Assembly (NCBI GenBank): GCA_025890175.1
Contig: JANPYM010000014.1
Span: 381,052 to 445,051, forward strand
DNA from: Ciborinia camelliae
Taxonomy: Eukaryota > Ascomycota > Leotiomycetes > Helotiales > Sclerotiniaceae
Reading direction: 5' to 3'
Length of the DNA: 64,000 bases
Position 1 is the first letter of the stretch, and the number at the start of each line of letters is the position of its first letter. The notes under the pieces were generated by a model. The model ran no database searches. It was not told where the DNA came from and saw only the letters and a list, made by a program, of their open reading frames with translations. Shown here one piece after another: positions 23,227 through 34,677 of this stretch. A program made the position numbers and the translations under genes.

Positions 23227-24702
23227 ATGGATACTGATCCCGACTCCCCTATCTTAAGATCCCCAAGAACACCCAAATCAGCAGATTTTCTCAAGGCTAT
23301 ACCATCGGGGAAAGGATACGACAAATTTAAGGAACAAGGTCTTGCTGTCGTTGATAAACTCAATCTTCGAGAATTGGAAAGGAGATTATCATCTCATCTC
23401 CCAACTGTCAGTAAATTAATTACCCCAGAAGATTGGCCCGTGGATATCTATCCCATAGGTCACGATGGCAACTATCATGAACTACTAGGTGAGGTAACCA
23501 TCATCAAAAAGCTTGGCCATGAAGGAAATCAAGGATCTACATTCCTTGCTGAGATAAAAACTGCGCCTCAATACAGCCCCGGAGTCGCGTCAAGCTACAG
23601 GGCCAGGCGAACTCTCCACGTGCTTAAAGTGTCTAAAATACGACCTAGATATCAGGGACGCATGCGCTTGGCTCCAAACGATCTGACGGTTTTATCTAAT
23701 CTTGGCGTATACCATCCCCGCATCATACCGCTCAAAGCCTTTACCACGGAGGGAGACTTTAACATTCTCTACTTTCCATATGCAGATGCGGGCGATCTCG
23801 CAACTTTCATAAACATGTGCAGGATCAAAAAAGTAATCATACCGGAAGCATTTATCTGGCACATCATGACCCACCTAATTCAAGCAGTGCACTTTCTTCA
23901 ACACCCCAAGGCCAATTCCGAATACACCATCTGGCATCTGGATATCAAGCCTGAAAACGTCCTCATGCAGTGGCCACCAAACAGCAGAGATAACTCTGAC
24001 CTTTATCCGAATATTCAACTTGCAGGGTTTGATTTAGCAATTGAGATCCCCAAAAATCTCCTTGAGAGGAGAGGAGCACATCCTGTAGGACCCCTTGGTT
24101 TGAAATTGCCAGGCTTTGCAGGTACAATACCGTATGCGGCCCCGGAACAACTCAGAGGGTATTATAATGCCAAAACGGATGTTTGGGGTATCGGCGCTAC
24201 GATTCACGAATGCATACATAAATATCCACCCATCACTCCCCAGAGGACCCACTATACCCGTGCCCGGAAATCAGGTACGCATACAGTGTACAACCAACCG
24301 CTCTACACGGACCTCGAATGGCGCGGCATGCCAGGAACGCCACGAGTATGTTGGGAAATGCCGGGACATTATTCGGCCATCTTGAAGGAAACTCTCTATC
24401 ACATGTTGCGGGACGATCCGAGCCCCAAACTTTACCGCGATGATTTCACGAAACGATGCGATATCGAGGATCTGACGGGCTGGCAGGCGACATGGGGTAC
24501 GCAGGTCAAGTCGGATATCTTTGTCGGCTTGCCCAAGTGGTTCGTGAATGCGAAGGAGGGGAATCTGGGGGATTTGGGCGAACTGGCTACGAAGGGGAGT
24601 CATGCGAGGAAGATCATGGGCCAGGATGGATTGGAGGATTGGAGGATGCTTCATTTGTTTGGGGGTTCGGTGGAGGAGTGGGCGGAACAGGCGGAAAGAT
24701 AG
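23227..24702 (+). CDS. Protein kinase-fold protein with altered DFG motif, 491 aa
   Basis: Single exon. Kinase landmarks in order: a glycine-loop-like LGHEGNQGSTF at about residues 96-106, the VAIK-type lysine in VLKV (Lys134), a catalytic loop reading HLDIKPENV (His237, Asp239) in place of HRD, then LAGFDLA at 265-271 where LADFGLA is expected. GTIPYAAPEQL follows as the APE motif, then TDVWGIGATIHE for the F-helix. The magnesium-binding Asp of DFG is thus replaced: the triplet reads Gly267-Phe268-Asp269. This predicts weak or absent phosphotransfer, or metal binding by the shifted Asp. Codons, especially in the 3' half, are more G/C-rich than the surrounding DNA. The C-terminal 90 residues beyond the kinase fold are unassigned. 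Fungal lineage-specific kinase families often show such decay. The substrate is unknown. Confidence 0.8.
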   Translation: MDTDPDSPILRSPRTPKSADFLKAIPSGKGYDKFKEQGLAVVDKLNLRELERRLSSHLPTVSKLITPEDWPVDIYPIGHDGNYHELLGEVTIIKKLGHEGNQGSTFLAEIKTAPQYSPGVASSYRARRTLHVLKVSKIRPRYQGRMRLAPNDLTVLSNLGVYHPRIIPLKAFTTEGDFNILYFPYADAGDLATFINMCRIKKVIIPEAFIWHIMTHLIQAVHFLQHPKANSEYTIWHLDIKPENVLMQWPPNSRDNSDLYPNIQLAGFDLAIEIPKNLLERRGAHPVGPLGLKLPGFAGTIPYAAPEQLRGYYNAKTDVWGIGATIHECIHKYPPITPQRTHYTRARKSGTHTVYNQPLYTDLEWRGMPGTPRVCWEMPGHYSAILKETLYHMLRDDPSPKLYRDDFTKRCDIEDLTGWQATWGTQVKSDIFVGLPKWFVNAKEGNLGDLGELATKGSHARKIMGQDGLEDWRMLHLFGGSVEEWAEQAER

Positions 24703-24909
24703 GGAGGGGTTTTTGATTGGCTTTTCCTGGATTTATGGGGCCGGTAGGTGCGGTTTCCACTCTTCTGGGTTGTATATTGTATATAGTCTGATATCAAGGA
24801 TTCTTCCTGTTGGAATCACCATGGGCGATGGAGAACAAATGTACTATAGTATGCAGTGTATTTGGCTCGAAGCTCTAAAAACTATGCTACAGATCAACTA
24901 TATATGCCC

Positions 24910-24964
24910 GCTAGCGCATGCTAGCGCCGTAGCGCGGCGCATGCGCAAGCGTGCCGTAGGCACG
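24910..24964. repeat. GC-rich hairpin cluster
   Basis: Three palindromes lie in 55 bp: GCTAGC-GCAT-GCTAGC (24910-24925), GCGCATGCGC (24937-24946) and CGTGCC-GTA-GGCACG (24950-24964). The block is sharply richer in G+C than its AT-rich surroundings and lies about 210 bp beyond the kinase-like stop codon. It resembles the hairpin modules at 32.4, 33.0 and 36.1 kb in style, with short arms and a three-base loop, but not in sequence. Confidence 0.6.
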
Positions 24965-25155
24965 TGATTTATCCAACACTTCCTGAAGATTGGATATTGT
25001 ATTCAGTCTTTTTTCAAAAAAAGATTGTAGAGATAGATACTAGACTGGAAAACAAATATTTTCTACACTTCATCCCCCAAAACGAAAATTCAACCTTATG
25101 GTTAAATAAATGGTTAAATACCTTCCTATATCTTTCAGTTAATCTCGTAGTTTTG

Positions 25156-25515
<360 letters not shown>

Positions 25516-25552
25516 CTTCCCCAAAGAGATAATTTGAGGGAGGTGAAATAGA

Positions 25553-25667
25553 TAGGTTGGTAGGTTGGTAGGTTGGTAGGTTGGTAGGTTGGTAGGTTGG
25601 TAGGTTGGTAGGTTGGTAGGTTGGTAGGTTGGTAGGTTGGTAGGTTGGTAGGTTGGTAGGTAGGTAG
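25553..25667. repeat. (GGTAGGTT)n, about 14 copies
   Basis: A perfect 8-bp tandem repeat starting 38 bp after the (TTTA)n tract. The minus-strand ORF reading TNLPTYQP is an artefact of it. Confidence 0.95.
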
Positions 25668-27627
25668 TGGTGTCGCCGAGAAGTAGAATTTTAACTTTCA
25701 AGATGGTATTTCTTGGTGGATTTTCTTGCAATCTTAAGTCCCACCTACTTACCTATATATCGAGTATATATCGAGTATATAAATCACAACTCTACTATCC
25801 TCACAGCACAGAAATGTTAATATAGAGGAGATAGTTTGGAGTCTGATATTTCACAGGGCTTGCTGTTCTCTTTTATGTTGGAAGTTTTATTATTATATGT
25901 ATCTTGATACTTATGGTATTTTCTAGGATGGCATTTCGATTACTTGCGCTTAATATTTGTATGAGTGGTAATGCAATGGATTGGCTTGGAATTGATGGGG
26001 ATTGTGAATGTGAATTTGATTGTGGTGAGGGGTGTTATAGATAGCTACTAGGTACCTAGTAGGTATGTTTGGCAGTGGGGAATGAGGAAACGTCATGTAG
26101 ATGATGAGAAGATTCAAGAGAAAGAAAAGGTAGTATGAGGTTTATGACGATGTTAATGATTTAATGACGATACTATCTAGTAATATATAACTATTCCTAT
26201 ACCTAAATAATCATTATGAAATTTTCCATCCAGACTTTCTATTTCCAACCATTTATTCCAGTCCACCACGAAGGAAATATGTAGAGAAACGACTCGTATT
26301 CCAATGAATTTAATCCATGTAATTCGCAAATCTTCTTCTTCTTGGACTGATTATTTTATACTATAATTCATCATATTGTGAGGATATTTATATATATATA
26401 TACCTTCGAAAAGGATTCCGGGAATCGAAGCCCCATTTACAAGTTCCAGATGCAAGCGAACTAATATTCAAGTTACAAGCTCGCCAATCAGACATCGACG
26501 CTGAATGGTTATCTATTACGAGAAAGGAAGGAAGGAAGGAACTATTAGATTATTAGACGTGGTATCTACTATTCATGAGAGGAGGCATTTGTTGAGAGGT
26601 GTATGTAAATGGAGGAAAAGGGTAGACTTGTAGAGAAATAGAGATCTTAGGAATTTGGAAGTTGAAACCAACAAATGGCTTTATTTTCCCATTCTTTTTT
26701 AATGGCGCATCGTATGTATGGAGTTTATATTGAGTAATTGATCTATATCTGCTGGGCTTTTTTTATTAATATGTTGGCGATGGTGAGTGGAAAGTGATGG
26801 TGCATGCCTGAGATGATGCGTGGGAATTGATACTTGCTATTACCTTGACTTAGCTGCCATTTGCAATTATCAATTTTACGAATTTTCCATTACGGATATG
26901 CAACTCTGACATTGCCCATACTGATCTGAGATGTCCAAGGTGGGAATCAGGGCGAGTTACTCTCCGCAATAGGCGCTACACACCTCAAGTCCTGAAACAT
27001 TGCAATTTGAAATTCTGGTTGCAAGTTACGCAGTTCATTCGGATGATTATTTATATGATAGATAACATGGAATTTTCGAAGGATTTGCAAATATTCTTTC
27101 CTGAGAGAAGAGCTGGGAGATCTCCTCTGCATATCCACAGCACTAGCATGAAAATGTATATAAAGTCCAAAGAAATAGCGCAGTAACCTTACCATTCAAT
27201 GTGAACCAAGTTTATAGTCAATCATGGCGGATATGTGGAAAAGAAAGTCACCCGGAAATCTCATTTAGAGAGAGATTATTATGTACCTAGTGGCTTTACT
27301 CATATTTGCAGGAAATAGTGAAATGTTGAGGTTTTATTTTGCATTAGTAGTTGTCATTTCGCTGGAAATGACAGCAAGAATCATTGAGTTCCGGCAATGG
27401 TAAATAGGCACTTGTGTGGACTGTAAATGCGTCCATCAAACTTCATGACAACGTTAATATCGTCGCAAATTAGATGATACTGCATGCAAAATCGTTGAAA
27501 GAAATGAAATGATAGCTCTGATATTACGTGTCTCGGAGAGCAGAAGAAACTAAAGAGTTTTTCATCTAGCTTTCTTAAAACAAAATTGAAAAATGGTGAA
27601 GTTGCGGATAATATTGAACTTATTAGG

Positions 27628-27675
27628 TATTGTTGTGTATCGAGCTAGTGTATGTAGAACTATTTTATATCAACA
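27628..27675 (+). repeat. 48-bp dispersed repeat, copy 3 of 3
   Basis: Same orientation as 6159-6206 and nearly identical to it. Flanking DNA is unrelated, and no target duplication is visible. Confidence 0.75.
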
Positions 27676-29225
27676 GATAATAATATACGTGATAGGAATT
27701 AATGAAAATTGTTTGGAATTGGAGATCGGGAAGTTGGCTATAGCATCATTCAAGTTCCACGAGCAGGCCAGGTAAAAGGAGAGTCTTCACTAACCTTATA
27801 TATACTCCATATTGCAAGGCTAATACCTAGTCTAACCGAGTCACCTCTGTTCATGATGGGAGCTTATGAAGGTCTTGCGACACGAATAGGTGAATGGGTG
27901 GGTGTATTTGGATACCGTAGACAAGAACCACTGAGTCTCTATTCTGCCATGGGAGTTGGAAACCTTTTCCCCAATGTGACAATAATGGTGATGGCATCTC
28001 AGGCTTGACGATATATGATGAGTAGCTTATGACAGTGAGTTCAGCAACCCATTTCAAAACAGCATTTTGTAAACTCCGTTCACAGCCCTTGAAAAATAAG
28101 CTTGCCCTTTATTTTATCGGCGAAAGCGTATTCTTGGGGAATAAAAATACGTACCGAATCCCCTTGAGTTTGCTAGTTTCATCGAGAGCTCATGTTTGAT
28201 GTTACGTGAATGTTTGTGTGGAGTTTTATAGACTGCTGTAAATAGCGTTTGTGAGTGGCATGATGATTCAGCCTTTCACTCCACTATAGATTTCAGGCGT
28301 GGGTTTATCAGAGCCAATGGATTGGCGTATTGGCGCTGAGTTCAATTCATCTTTCAATTCACTGCAGCTTTCCAAGGTTACAATAAGAAGATTTGTCGCC
28401 ATGCTGTCTGAACAGCTTATATATTCTGAAGCCAAAAATCACTTTAAGATCGTTTGAACTAACAATGATTGAGACTCGGGTTTTCTGGGGTTGATAATGA
28501 GTAAAGGAGAAAAGTTTTAGTTCAGAAATAGGTATACAAGGCCTGCTATGGAATTACCTACGGACCCAATGTGAAAAGAATCCATTCAATTTTTGAACGA
28601 AGCTACAAGTGTAAGGTGAAATAGCTCTAAGTATATCATCAAAAGTGAAGAGATATGTCTAGAACCACCCAATCCAAGGAAAGAACGCTCTGGAAGCATC
28701 GAGATCTTCGGAGATGCTGAAAGTTCAACTTACAGAAAGAGTGTCAGTGAAAGTCAACCCAAAAGAAAGCAAATGGAGGCAGTCATTCTTCATATCACGA
28801 ATAGATCACAAATTTCCAGTATATAATCACGAAAAAAAGATTGATTAACACCTTGCGATGTGTCGTTTCCACTTCGACAGACCGTCATCTCTAACTAATT
28901 ACAATATTGAGTCGGCAGAATATCCTCAATGAACTTGCACCGTTATTCCACCAAGCCAAGATTCTGAGGTCTTTCGAAATGACACTACTTGACTCTCAGG
29001 TATGACTTGGTGGCTACTAAGCACGAAGAACATGTCGATCTTGCCTACCCCCCTCACCCTCTCTCCGCACACGAATCAAAAGCAAACCTCGACCGCAGAT
29101 TCTTGTATGACAGCAACTGCTACTCTCCACCAGAATAAATCTCAAATCAAAACAGACAACACATTTCCGCCAGGTATATGACACCATGTAAGAATCCTTG
29201 AAAGCTCGGCAAAAAGTGGATTAAG

Positions 29226-30949
29226 TTATCGACCACAACGATCGGATCCATGTCCTTCTGGAAAATTGCCATTATAATCTCTCAAATGATCTTGACATGC
29301 GCATGCATCTTCACGATCAGGAGGGACACAATTATCGACCCCGTGGCCATATGGAAACCCACCACTATTCTCGAAATCTCCAACGAGATATCGTTGATGC
29401 TCCCGACAGTCGCAGATGGTGCCCTGATTGATCCACTTTATAAGGTTGCTTTGAATAGACAATTGAGATCTGACTGGAGCTGTTCGATCTTCCGTCAACT
29501 GTGAATTTTTCCGTGATTGTCCATTGCCTATAGCGATGCATAGCTCTCCCTTCTTTTGTGCGACGCCTTCCATTCGCTTGTTGTAGGCTTCGGTAACGAG
29601 GTTCAGCTTATTTTCGAGGTGAGCAGATCGGTTTCGCTGGTCGATGATTCGTAGTAGGACCTCTCTCTCGGATCGGAGCCATGGCTCCATCGATCTGGGT
29701 GGTACGGGTCCCACAGGGAGATGATCTGGGCTATATATATTGTCAGTATCGATATTTAGGTCAAGATCGGAACACAAACTCACACAAAAGCGACAGAATC
29801 TCTAGCCTCGGTCTCCATTCTCTCTCTCTCCTCTGGTGTTGCTTCGAGCCAAGCTGCTGTTTTCATGACCTTTTTCTTAGCTTTGTATCGTGCCGATGCC
29901 CATCTAGCCTTAGCTAGACCAGCAGCACCGCGCTGCTTCCAGCGAATGCTCGTTTCAAAGTCTGGTTTCGGAGCAGGTGGTGCTTCTTCATCGTCCAGAT
30001 CCATCGTATCCTCAGTTCCAGCAACCGTCGTACCACCCCGATGACTTTGGCCGTAGAATTCTGTCCCATACCAATCATGACGCGTGAGTGAAACCCCATT
30101 GCTTTTGAATTTGTTCTGCCAATCCTGCATCTCCTTGACGTCGTAGCCCTGTTTCTTGTGAGCTTGTGCCAGTTTCTTTTCGTTACGGCGACGATTGGTG
30201 ACGAAAGCGGCGACACGATCAGCAGCCGTTGCAGCAGAAGCAAATTCCTCTGCACGAGGTCGTCGTCCCCGACGAGGCTTTTGGATCTGGCGGGCCAGTG
30301 GTTTAATCTCCGGTCGTTCGATCTCAGAGGGTTGAGGCTCAGATTGATGCTCGGGCTCCTGAATCTCTGGTGGTGGATTCTCAGGTAAAAACTCCTGCTG
30401 TGGAGTAGGAGGAGGAGGAGCAAGCGACCAGGATTGATCCAGAATCTGAAATTCTGGAGAAGAGTACTCGAAGGCATTCGAGTAATTCGCACCAGCAAAG
30501 CCCATCGATCCGGGGTTGGGAGGGTATCCCATTGAGGGCATACCCATGGACCCAACCCCAGCTCCATCAGAGACACCATCGAATTGATTGAAGTGCTCTG
30601 AAAGATAGAAAGCTAGGAGGCTTTCTTCTTCCCCTTGTGCCTGTTGAGCAACTCTGTTCAGGCTGAATTCTGATCGCTCCAACTGTCGTCGACGAGCTAT
30701 CGCTGATGCACCTGCAGCCGCAAAGTTTTGGAAACCAGCCGAGGCTGGTCGCCGACGTTGAGGTTGAGGTTGAGGTTCAGCTTGAGCTTGAGCTTGAGAT
30801 TGAGGTTGAGATTGAGATTGAGATTGAGATTGTGCTTGAGATTGAGCTTGAGGTTGGGGAGCAAGAGGTTCAAGAAATGGAGGAGGTAGAGGAGGAGAAA
30901 GAGGAAGAGGAGAAGGCGAATCGCGAAGGGTTTTCCCGTTGGAAGACAT
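29226..30949 (-). CDS. Unknown protein with duplicated C-terminal Cys/His motif, 556 aa, two exons
   Basis: Not recognised. Exons 30949-29784 and 29730-29226 join across a 53-bp intron (GTGAGT...ATATAG) to an exact 557 codons. The N terminus (about residues 15-60) is Pro-rich, then a Gln/Ser/Ala run from an imperfect hexanucleotide repeat. A basic stretch RGRRPRAEEF and an Arg/Lys-rich segment near residue 230-260 suggest a nuclear protein (inference). Residues about 350-390 (LAKARWASARYKAKKKVMKT) are also basic. The last 65 residues carry two copies of a motif: C-x-C-[RQ]-[ED]-H-x-R, a Gly/Phe-Pro spacer, then G-H-G-x-D-x-C, once from ICDCREH and once from CACQDH. This spacing could bind zinc. 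The start MSSNGKT was chosen over an upstream in-frame ATG because the extension lacks similarity to the rest and lies in AT-rich leader-like DNA. Confidence 0.75.
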
Positions 30950-31249
30950 TGCTATACGTTCTAAATGATGAACAGAATGTATAATAGTAAAGACAAAAAA
31001 GCTATCGCAAATGAGAGCAAATATAAAGGAAGTATGGTACAATTGATCTGTGGTTGTCGAGGAGAAGAAACAAAACTGAAAACCCGACTCGAGATATGCA
31101 AGATATACTTCAAATGTCATCAAGGTGCCCGTGCCGAAGCCCGAATTTATGATTGGATGGCACAAGTTTTCATGAGAGATGCACTTTCGAATCTCATTTT
31201 ATTTTGAAGGGTTGAGATGAGTGGTATGCGCTTGTGTGTGGTGGGTTAT

Positions 31250-32760
31250 GACATTCATGGTTTTCATCTGGGTTGTATCGTCTAATGGTGTTCAATCTTG
31301 TTTGGGATTGTGAATATTCAAAGTACAGAGTCTGATAAAATTCTTATGGATCTCTTTGATAGTTGTTTGTAGTGTGAATCTTGAATCGTTTCATCTTGTC
31401 AATATCAATAGATGTCGGATAATGTTGCTATCTCTATACAATAGAAAGGGGTACTCGTCTAATGATTCTATTAACAATACTCTGAGTGTCTTCTGTATTT
31501 AGATATATGGAAGGGTCTTCTCTCAATGGAGGGTATATGAAATCATTCATGATCATTCGTACTATAAACATTGCATAGTTTCATCTTGATGGTATCAACT
31601 AATGTCGCTTAACTTGCTTTGAATGTTGCTATATATACATGAGATAAAAGAGTACTCGTCTAACCATCCCGTCAAGAATACTGTCAATGTCTTCTTCACA
31701 TGAATATATTAGAGGTTTTTGTCTTAGCATTAGTATCTAATGTTACATCATCTGTTTTCAATGTTCTACTGCACCATAAACATAAAAGACCTGTCTATTA
31801 GAATCCTTAGTTTACATAATTCTAATGTCCCAAGATACTACATTGATTGGCAGTTTTCGTCTTAGTGTTAATATCTAATATTGCATTATCTCCTTTCAAT
31901 GTTCTACTTCACAATCAATATAAAGAATGCGTGGATTGGTATCCTTAGTTTAGATAATTGTAATGTCACTAAATCATATATGTATTGGCAGTTTTCGTCT
32001 TAATAGTATCATCTAATATGGGCTACTTTGTCTTCATTATACTTTGAACTTGCAGATATTATTTTTGTCTAATTTGGTGTTATTATTCCTGATATCTTTG
32101 ATGTATGTTGAAGATATAGAATTTTGAAGTCTCTATTTAGTTTTATCATCTGACATTGTCTAATTGGCCTTTAATATTGTTTAAATATGAAAATATTGGA
32201 GTAGTTCATTCTGAGAATGTTGTTCTAGATGTCTTAGATGTCTCTGGCAGCTTTAGATATTATGATAATCTGCCTGGAAACTACCGTCTTATATTGGCAA
32301 AATTCAATCCCTTCTTTGTCTAGATTATGAATATTAAGGTAATCTATTCTTACACACCTTGTTGCGATACCAGTGAATCTGCCCTGCGGATTCACCGGGG
32401 CGTGCGGCCGCGTGCGGCCGATATGCCCGCGCAGCGGGCATATAAGCTCTTGCAGATCGATCTACGATCGAGATGCAATTACAATATACTACTTCACAAA
32501 ATTCGTTGATATCAACAATACCACCGAGGTGATCCGACACACCTCTTCCGCTTTCTTTGAATTTACCTTTCTCTTAGATACAACCAAGATTATGATCCCA
32601 ATAGTATCCTCTGAGATCCTCTATTTTGCTTTAAATGTGCCTGATAACCATGATTTTCGAAGTTCTTTACTTCAATGATATTGTTCTACATGCCCTCAAT
32701 GCTTTTAAAGCTCAAAAATACCAAAGACTTGTATCTAGGTTATATCATTCAATATTAGCC
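31250..32760. repeat. Decayed tandem array, period about 140 bp
   Basis: A landmark of the form TTT(C/T)(A/G)TCTT followed by ATCTAAT(A/G)TTGC recurs near 31259, 31389, 31578, 31717, 31854, 31993, 32140 and 32284, with weaker traces to about 32740. Four successive spacings are 139, 137, 139 and 147 bp. The best-preserved pair, 31717-31990, also shares TTTCAATGTTCTACT, CCTTAGTTTA and ATAATT-TAATGTC. The array is AT-rich with no coding frame. Confidence 0.7.
32364..32535. repeat. Hairpin module X (172 bp)
   Basis: Starts GCGATACCAGTGAATC and ends TACCACCGAGGTGATCC-like. It carries GTGAATCTGC-CCT-GCGGATTCAC (32373-32395, one C-to-T mismatch), a direct repeat of CGTGCGGCCG, ATATGCCCGC-GCA-GCGGGCATAT (32421-32443, perfect) and TCGATC-TAC-GATCGA (32457-32471). 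All loops are three bases. A diverged copy lies at 32950-33112. Confidence 0.75.
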
Positions 32761-32949
32761 AAGTTCCCCTCAACAGCCTTGTAAATCAAAAGGTTTTGCT
32801 CCATCGATTTCATTCAAGATACCTTGCACGTTTCTTATGCTGAAAGATATAGATTTCCATTTCGTTATGACTATCTGAGATGGAGTGACTCTTCATATCT
32901 AGATACATTCCACGGATATGAACTCTTGGCTCTCATATTATATATTGTC

Positions 32950-33112
32950 GCGATACTAGTGAATCATACATGCGACCTTAAGCAGCATGGTAGATTCGCC
33001 CGGCCGCGTGCGGGCATATAAGCACTGCGCAGATCGATCTTCAATCGATATACAATTCAAAAATTACCATACAAACACACGTTGATCAACGTATTATACT
33101 ACCGAGGTGATT
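32950..33112. repeat. Hairpin module Y (163 bp), diverged copy of X
   Basis: Collinear with module X: GCGATACTAGTGAATC, CGGCCGCGTGCGG, GGGCATATAAGC, GCAGATCGATCT, then a GTTGATC-AAC palindrome and ACCGAGGTGATT. Several stems are degraded by C-to-T or G-to-A changes, as expected after RIP or deamination. The same direction and 586-bp offset from X suggest one duplicated element or two ends of one. Confidence 0.7.
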
Positions 33113-34191
33113 CCAACATATATATCTAGATTTCTTGGCGTTTATGTTTTGGCATATACACACATATGCAATCTTTTCATCCACCATATTTTGTTAGCAG
33201 AAGTTGTTGAGTATTCCTAACACCCCCTCATTTTCTTTCTTTCTTCTTCAACGTGGAAGCTTCGGTATTTGGATAGCAATCACGGTATAGTATTCAAATC
33301 CCTATTGAAAACGGAGGAACGGTGAAGTGGGAAAAGTTGTGAGTATATGGAACGTTGGAACGAAGAGGAATAGCTGTGAGACTGAAGAGAAAAATCTGCG
33401 GCTGCGGTATCTGCTGCCTAGACGCCTTTTTTTCGATTGCGCTTTGTATTTGTCTGTTTCTTGGTCCTTGTTGTGGTTGTTATGCTGCGACACCAACGTT
33501 GGGATCGTTTGGGTCTACATCCAGAGTCTTTCTTTTTATCTTCGCTCTATAAGTATTATAAAGTCCTGCTAATGAAATTTGTAGGAAATTTAATATTATG
33601 AGGTCTTGATGGACTGGATCTTCGATATCTATTTCGTGGCGTTTCCCAAGATGCGGTCTTGGTAGACATGAGCAAATAACTCTTCGTTACTTTGCAGAGT
33701 CTGGGTTGAGCTCAAACCAGACGCAGGTTTGGCTGAATAGTTTTATAATTTTTTCTCTTGCCGATCTTCGTGGTTGTGTGTCGTTGACGTCGACGTCGAT
33801 CTCTTCGTTTCTGTCGGGTTGTCACGGTATGGACGGGTGTTTCTTTCTTGATACTTCCAGTAAAAACTGCCCATATTATATGATCTCATCTTGTCACTTC
33901 TGTATTACATGTGCTTTTTTGCCATCTGTACCATCGATAGTTCAAGAAAAAGGGGTGAATAATCCAACAAGAGAAGATTGATTTAAGTGGAGATATTGGG
34001 TATGGTTGTGTTTGTATCTTGTGTAACCATACGCGAAATACCAAGGCTGTCATGTCACTAAATAAATCTAACTTATAAGTTCCAAGGTTATCACATAATT
34101 CAAATCAATCAATAGAAAGACAAGTATAGCATTAGTTACATACAATCCAAGGAGCTAGATTCTGTCGAGTACATTGAGGAAGAATCAGAGT

Positions 34192-34677
34192 ATGACAATA
34201 TCCCTTTATCGTCCTATTGGATCCGAAACCCCATCAATTTGCTATAGCTACGAGCAGTATGAAATGGAGAGTTCTTGTCTAATGGCAGTGTTCCACAGAG
34301 TAGCCTCAGTTGTTCACTATGACCAGTTAGACGAGACTACCTCTTATCTGAAAGATCTGTCAACATCTTTCTTAAGTGTTTGGATGGTTGACAATGGCTA
34401 CATAGCCGTCCCAGATGTTAGTATCAACGGGGCGCAACAATATTCCGCTACTTCGCATAGGGTTATTAGCCTGCCAGAGTTTTGTTGGATTCTTGCGGTG
34501 TACTTGTCGATAACACAGAGAGGCCAAAGTCTTGTGATTTCGTTTGGCAAGAGAAGGACGTTGATAGTTGTCTTGAAAAGTGGTTTGAGATTTGAGGTCT
34601 TATGTCACGGAGAGCAGTTCAAGGACGGGGAAATCGTCTTTTTCTTCAATGTTGGTGAATTGGTCCAAGTGACGTAA
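34192..34677 (+). CDS. Orphan hypothetical protein, 161 aa
   Basis: ATG-initiated ORF of mixed composition, not low-complexity. It begins MTISLYRPIGSETP and includes FCWILAVYLSITQRGQSLVISFGKRR (shown here only as landmarks FCWILAVYLS and VISFGKRR). No signal peptide or clear transmembrane segment, and no domain recognised. It lies alone, 1.1 kb from hairpin module Y and 1.4 kb from the 36 kb hairpin block. It may be a lineage-specific gene, or the remaining exon of a decayed one. Evidence for expression is absent from sequence alone. A repeated GTGAA run follows the stop codon. Confidence 0.4.
   Translation: MTISLYRPIGSETPSICYSYEQYEMESSCLMAVFHRVASVVHYDQLDETTSYLKDLSTSFLSVWMVDNGYIAVPDVSINGAQQYSATSHRVISLPEFCWILAVYLSITQRGQSLVISFGKRRTLIVVLKSGLRFEVLCHGEQFKDGEIVFFFNVGELVQVT

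Larger units (their letters stand above)
30950..34191. other. Repeat-rich interval without a supported gene
   Basis: Contains the decayed array of about 140 bp period (31250-32760) and two hairpin modules (32364-32535, 32950-33112). ORFs at 32327-32678, 33327-33572 and 33706-33981 overlap these or are short and unsupported. Confidence 0.5.

Noticed and set aside
26404..26450. T-arm-like sequence on the minus strand (CTTCGATTCCCGG)
   Set aside because: The stem does not pair (C opposite C at the loop-closing position), and no D-arm or acceptor lies at the right distance.
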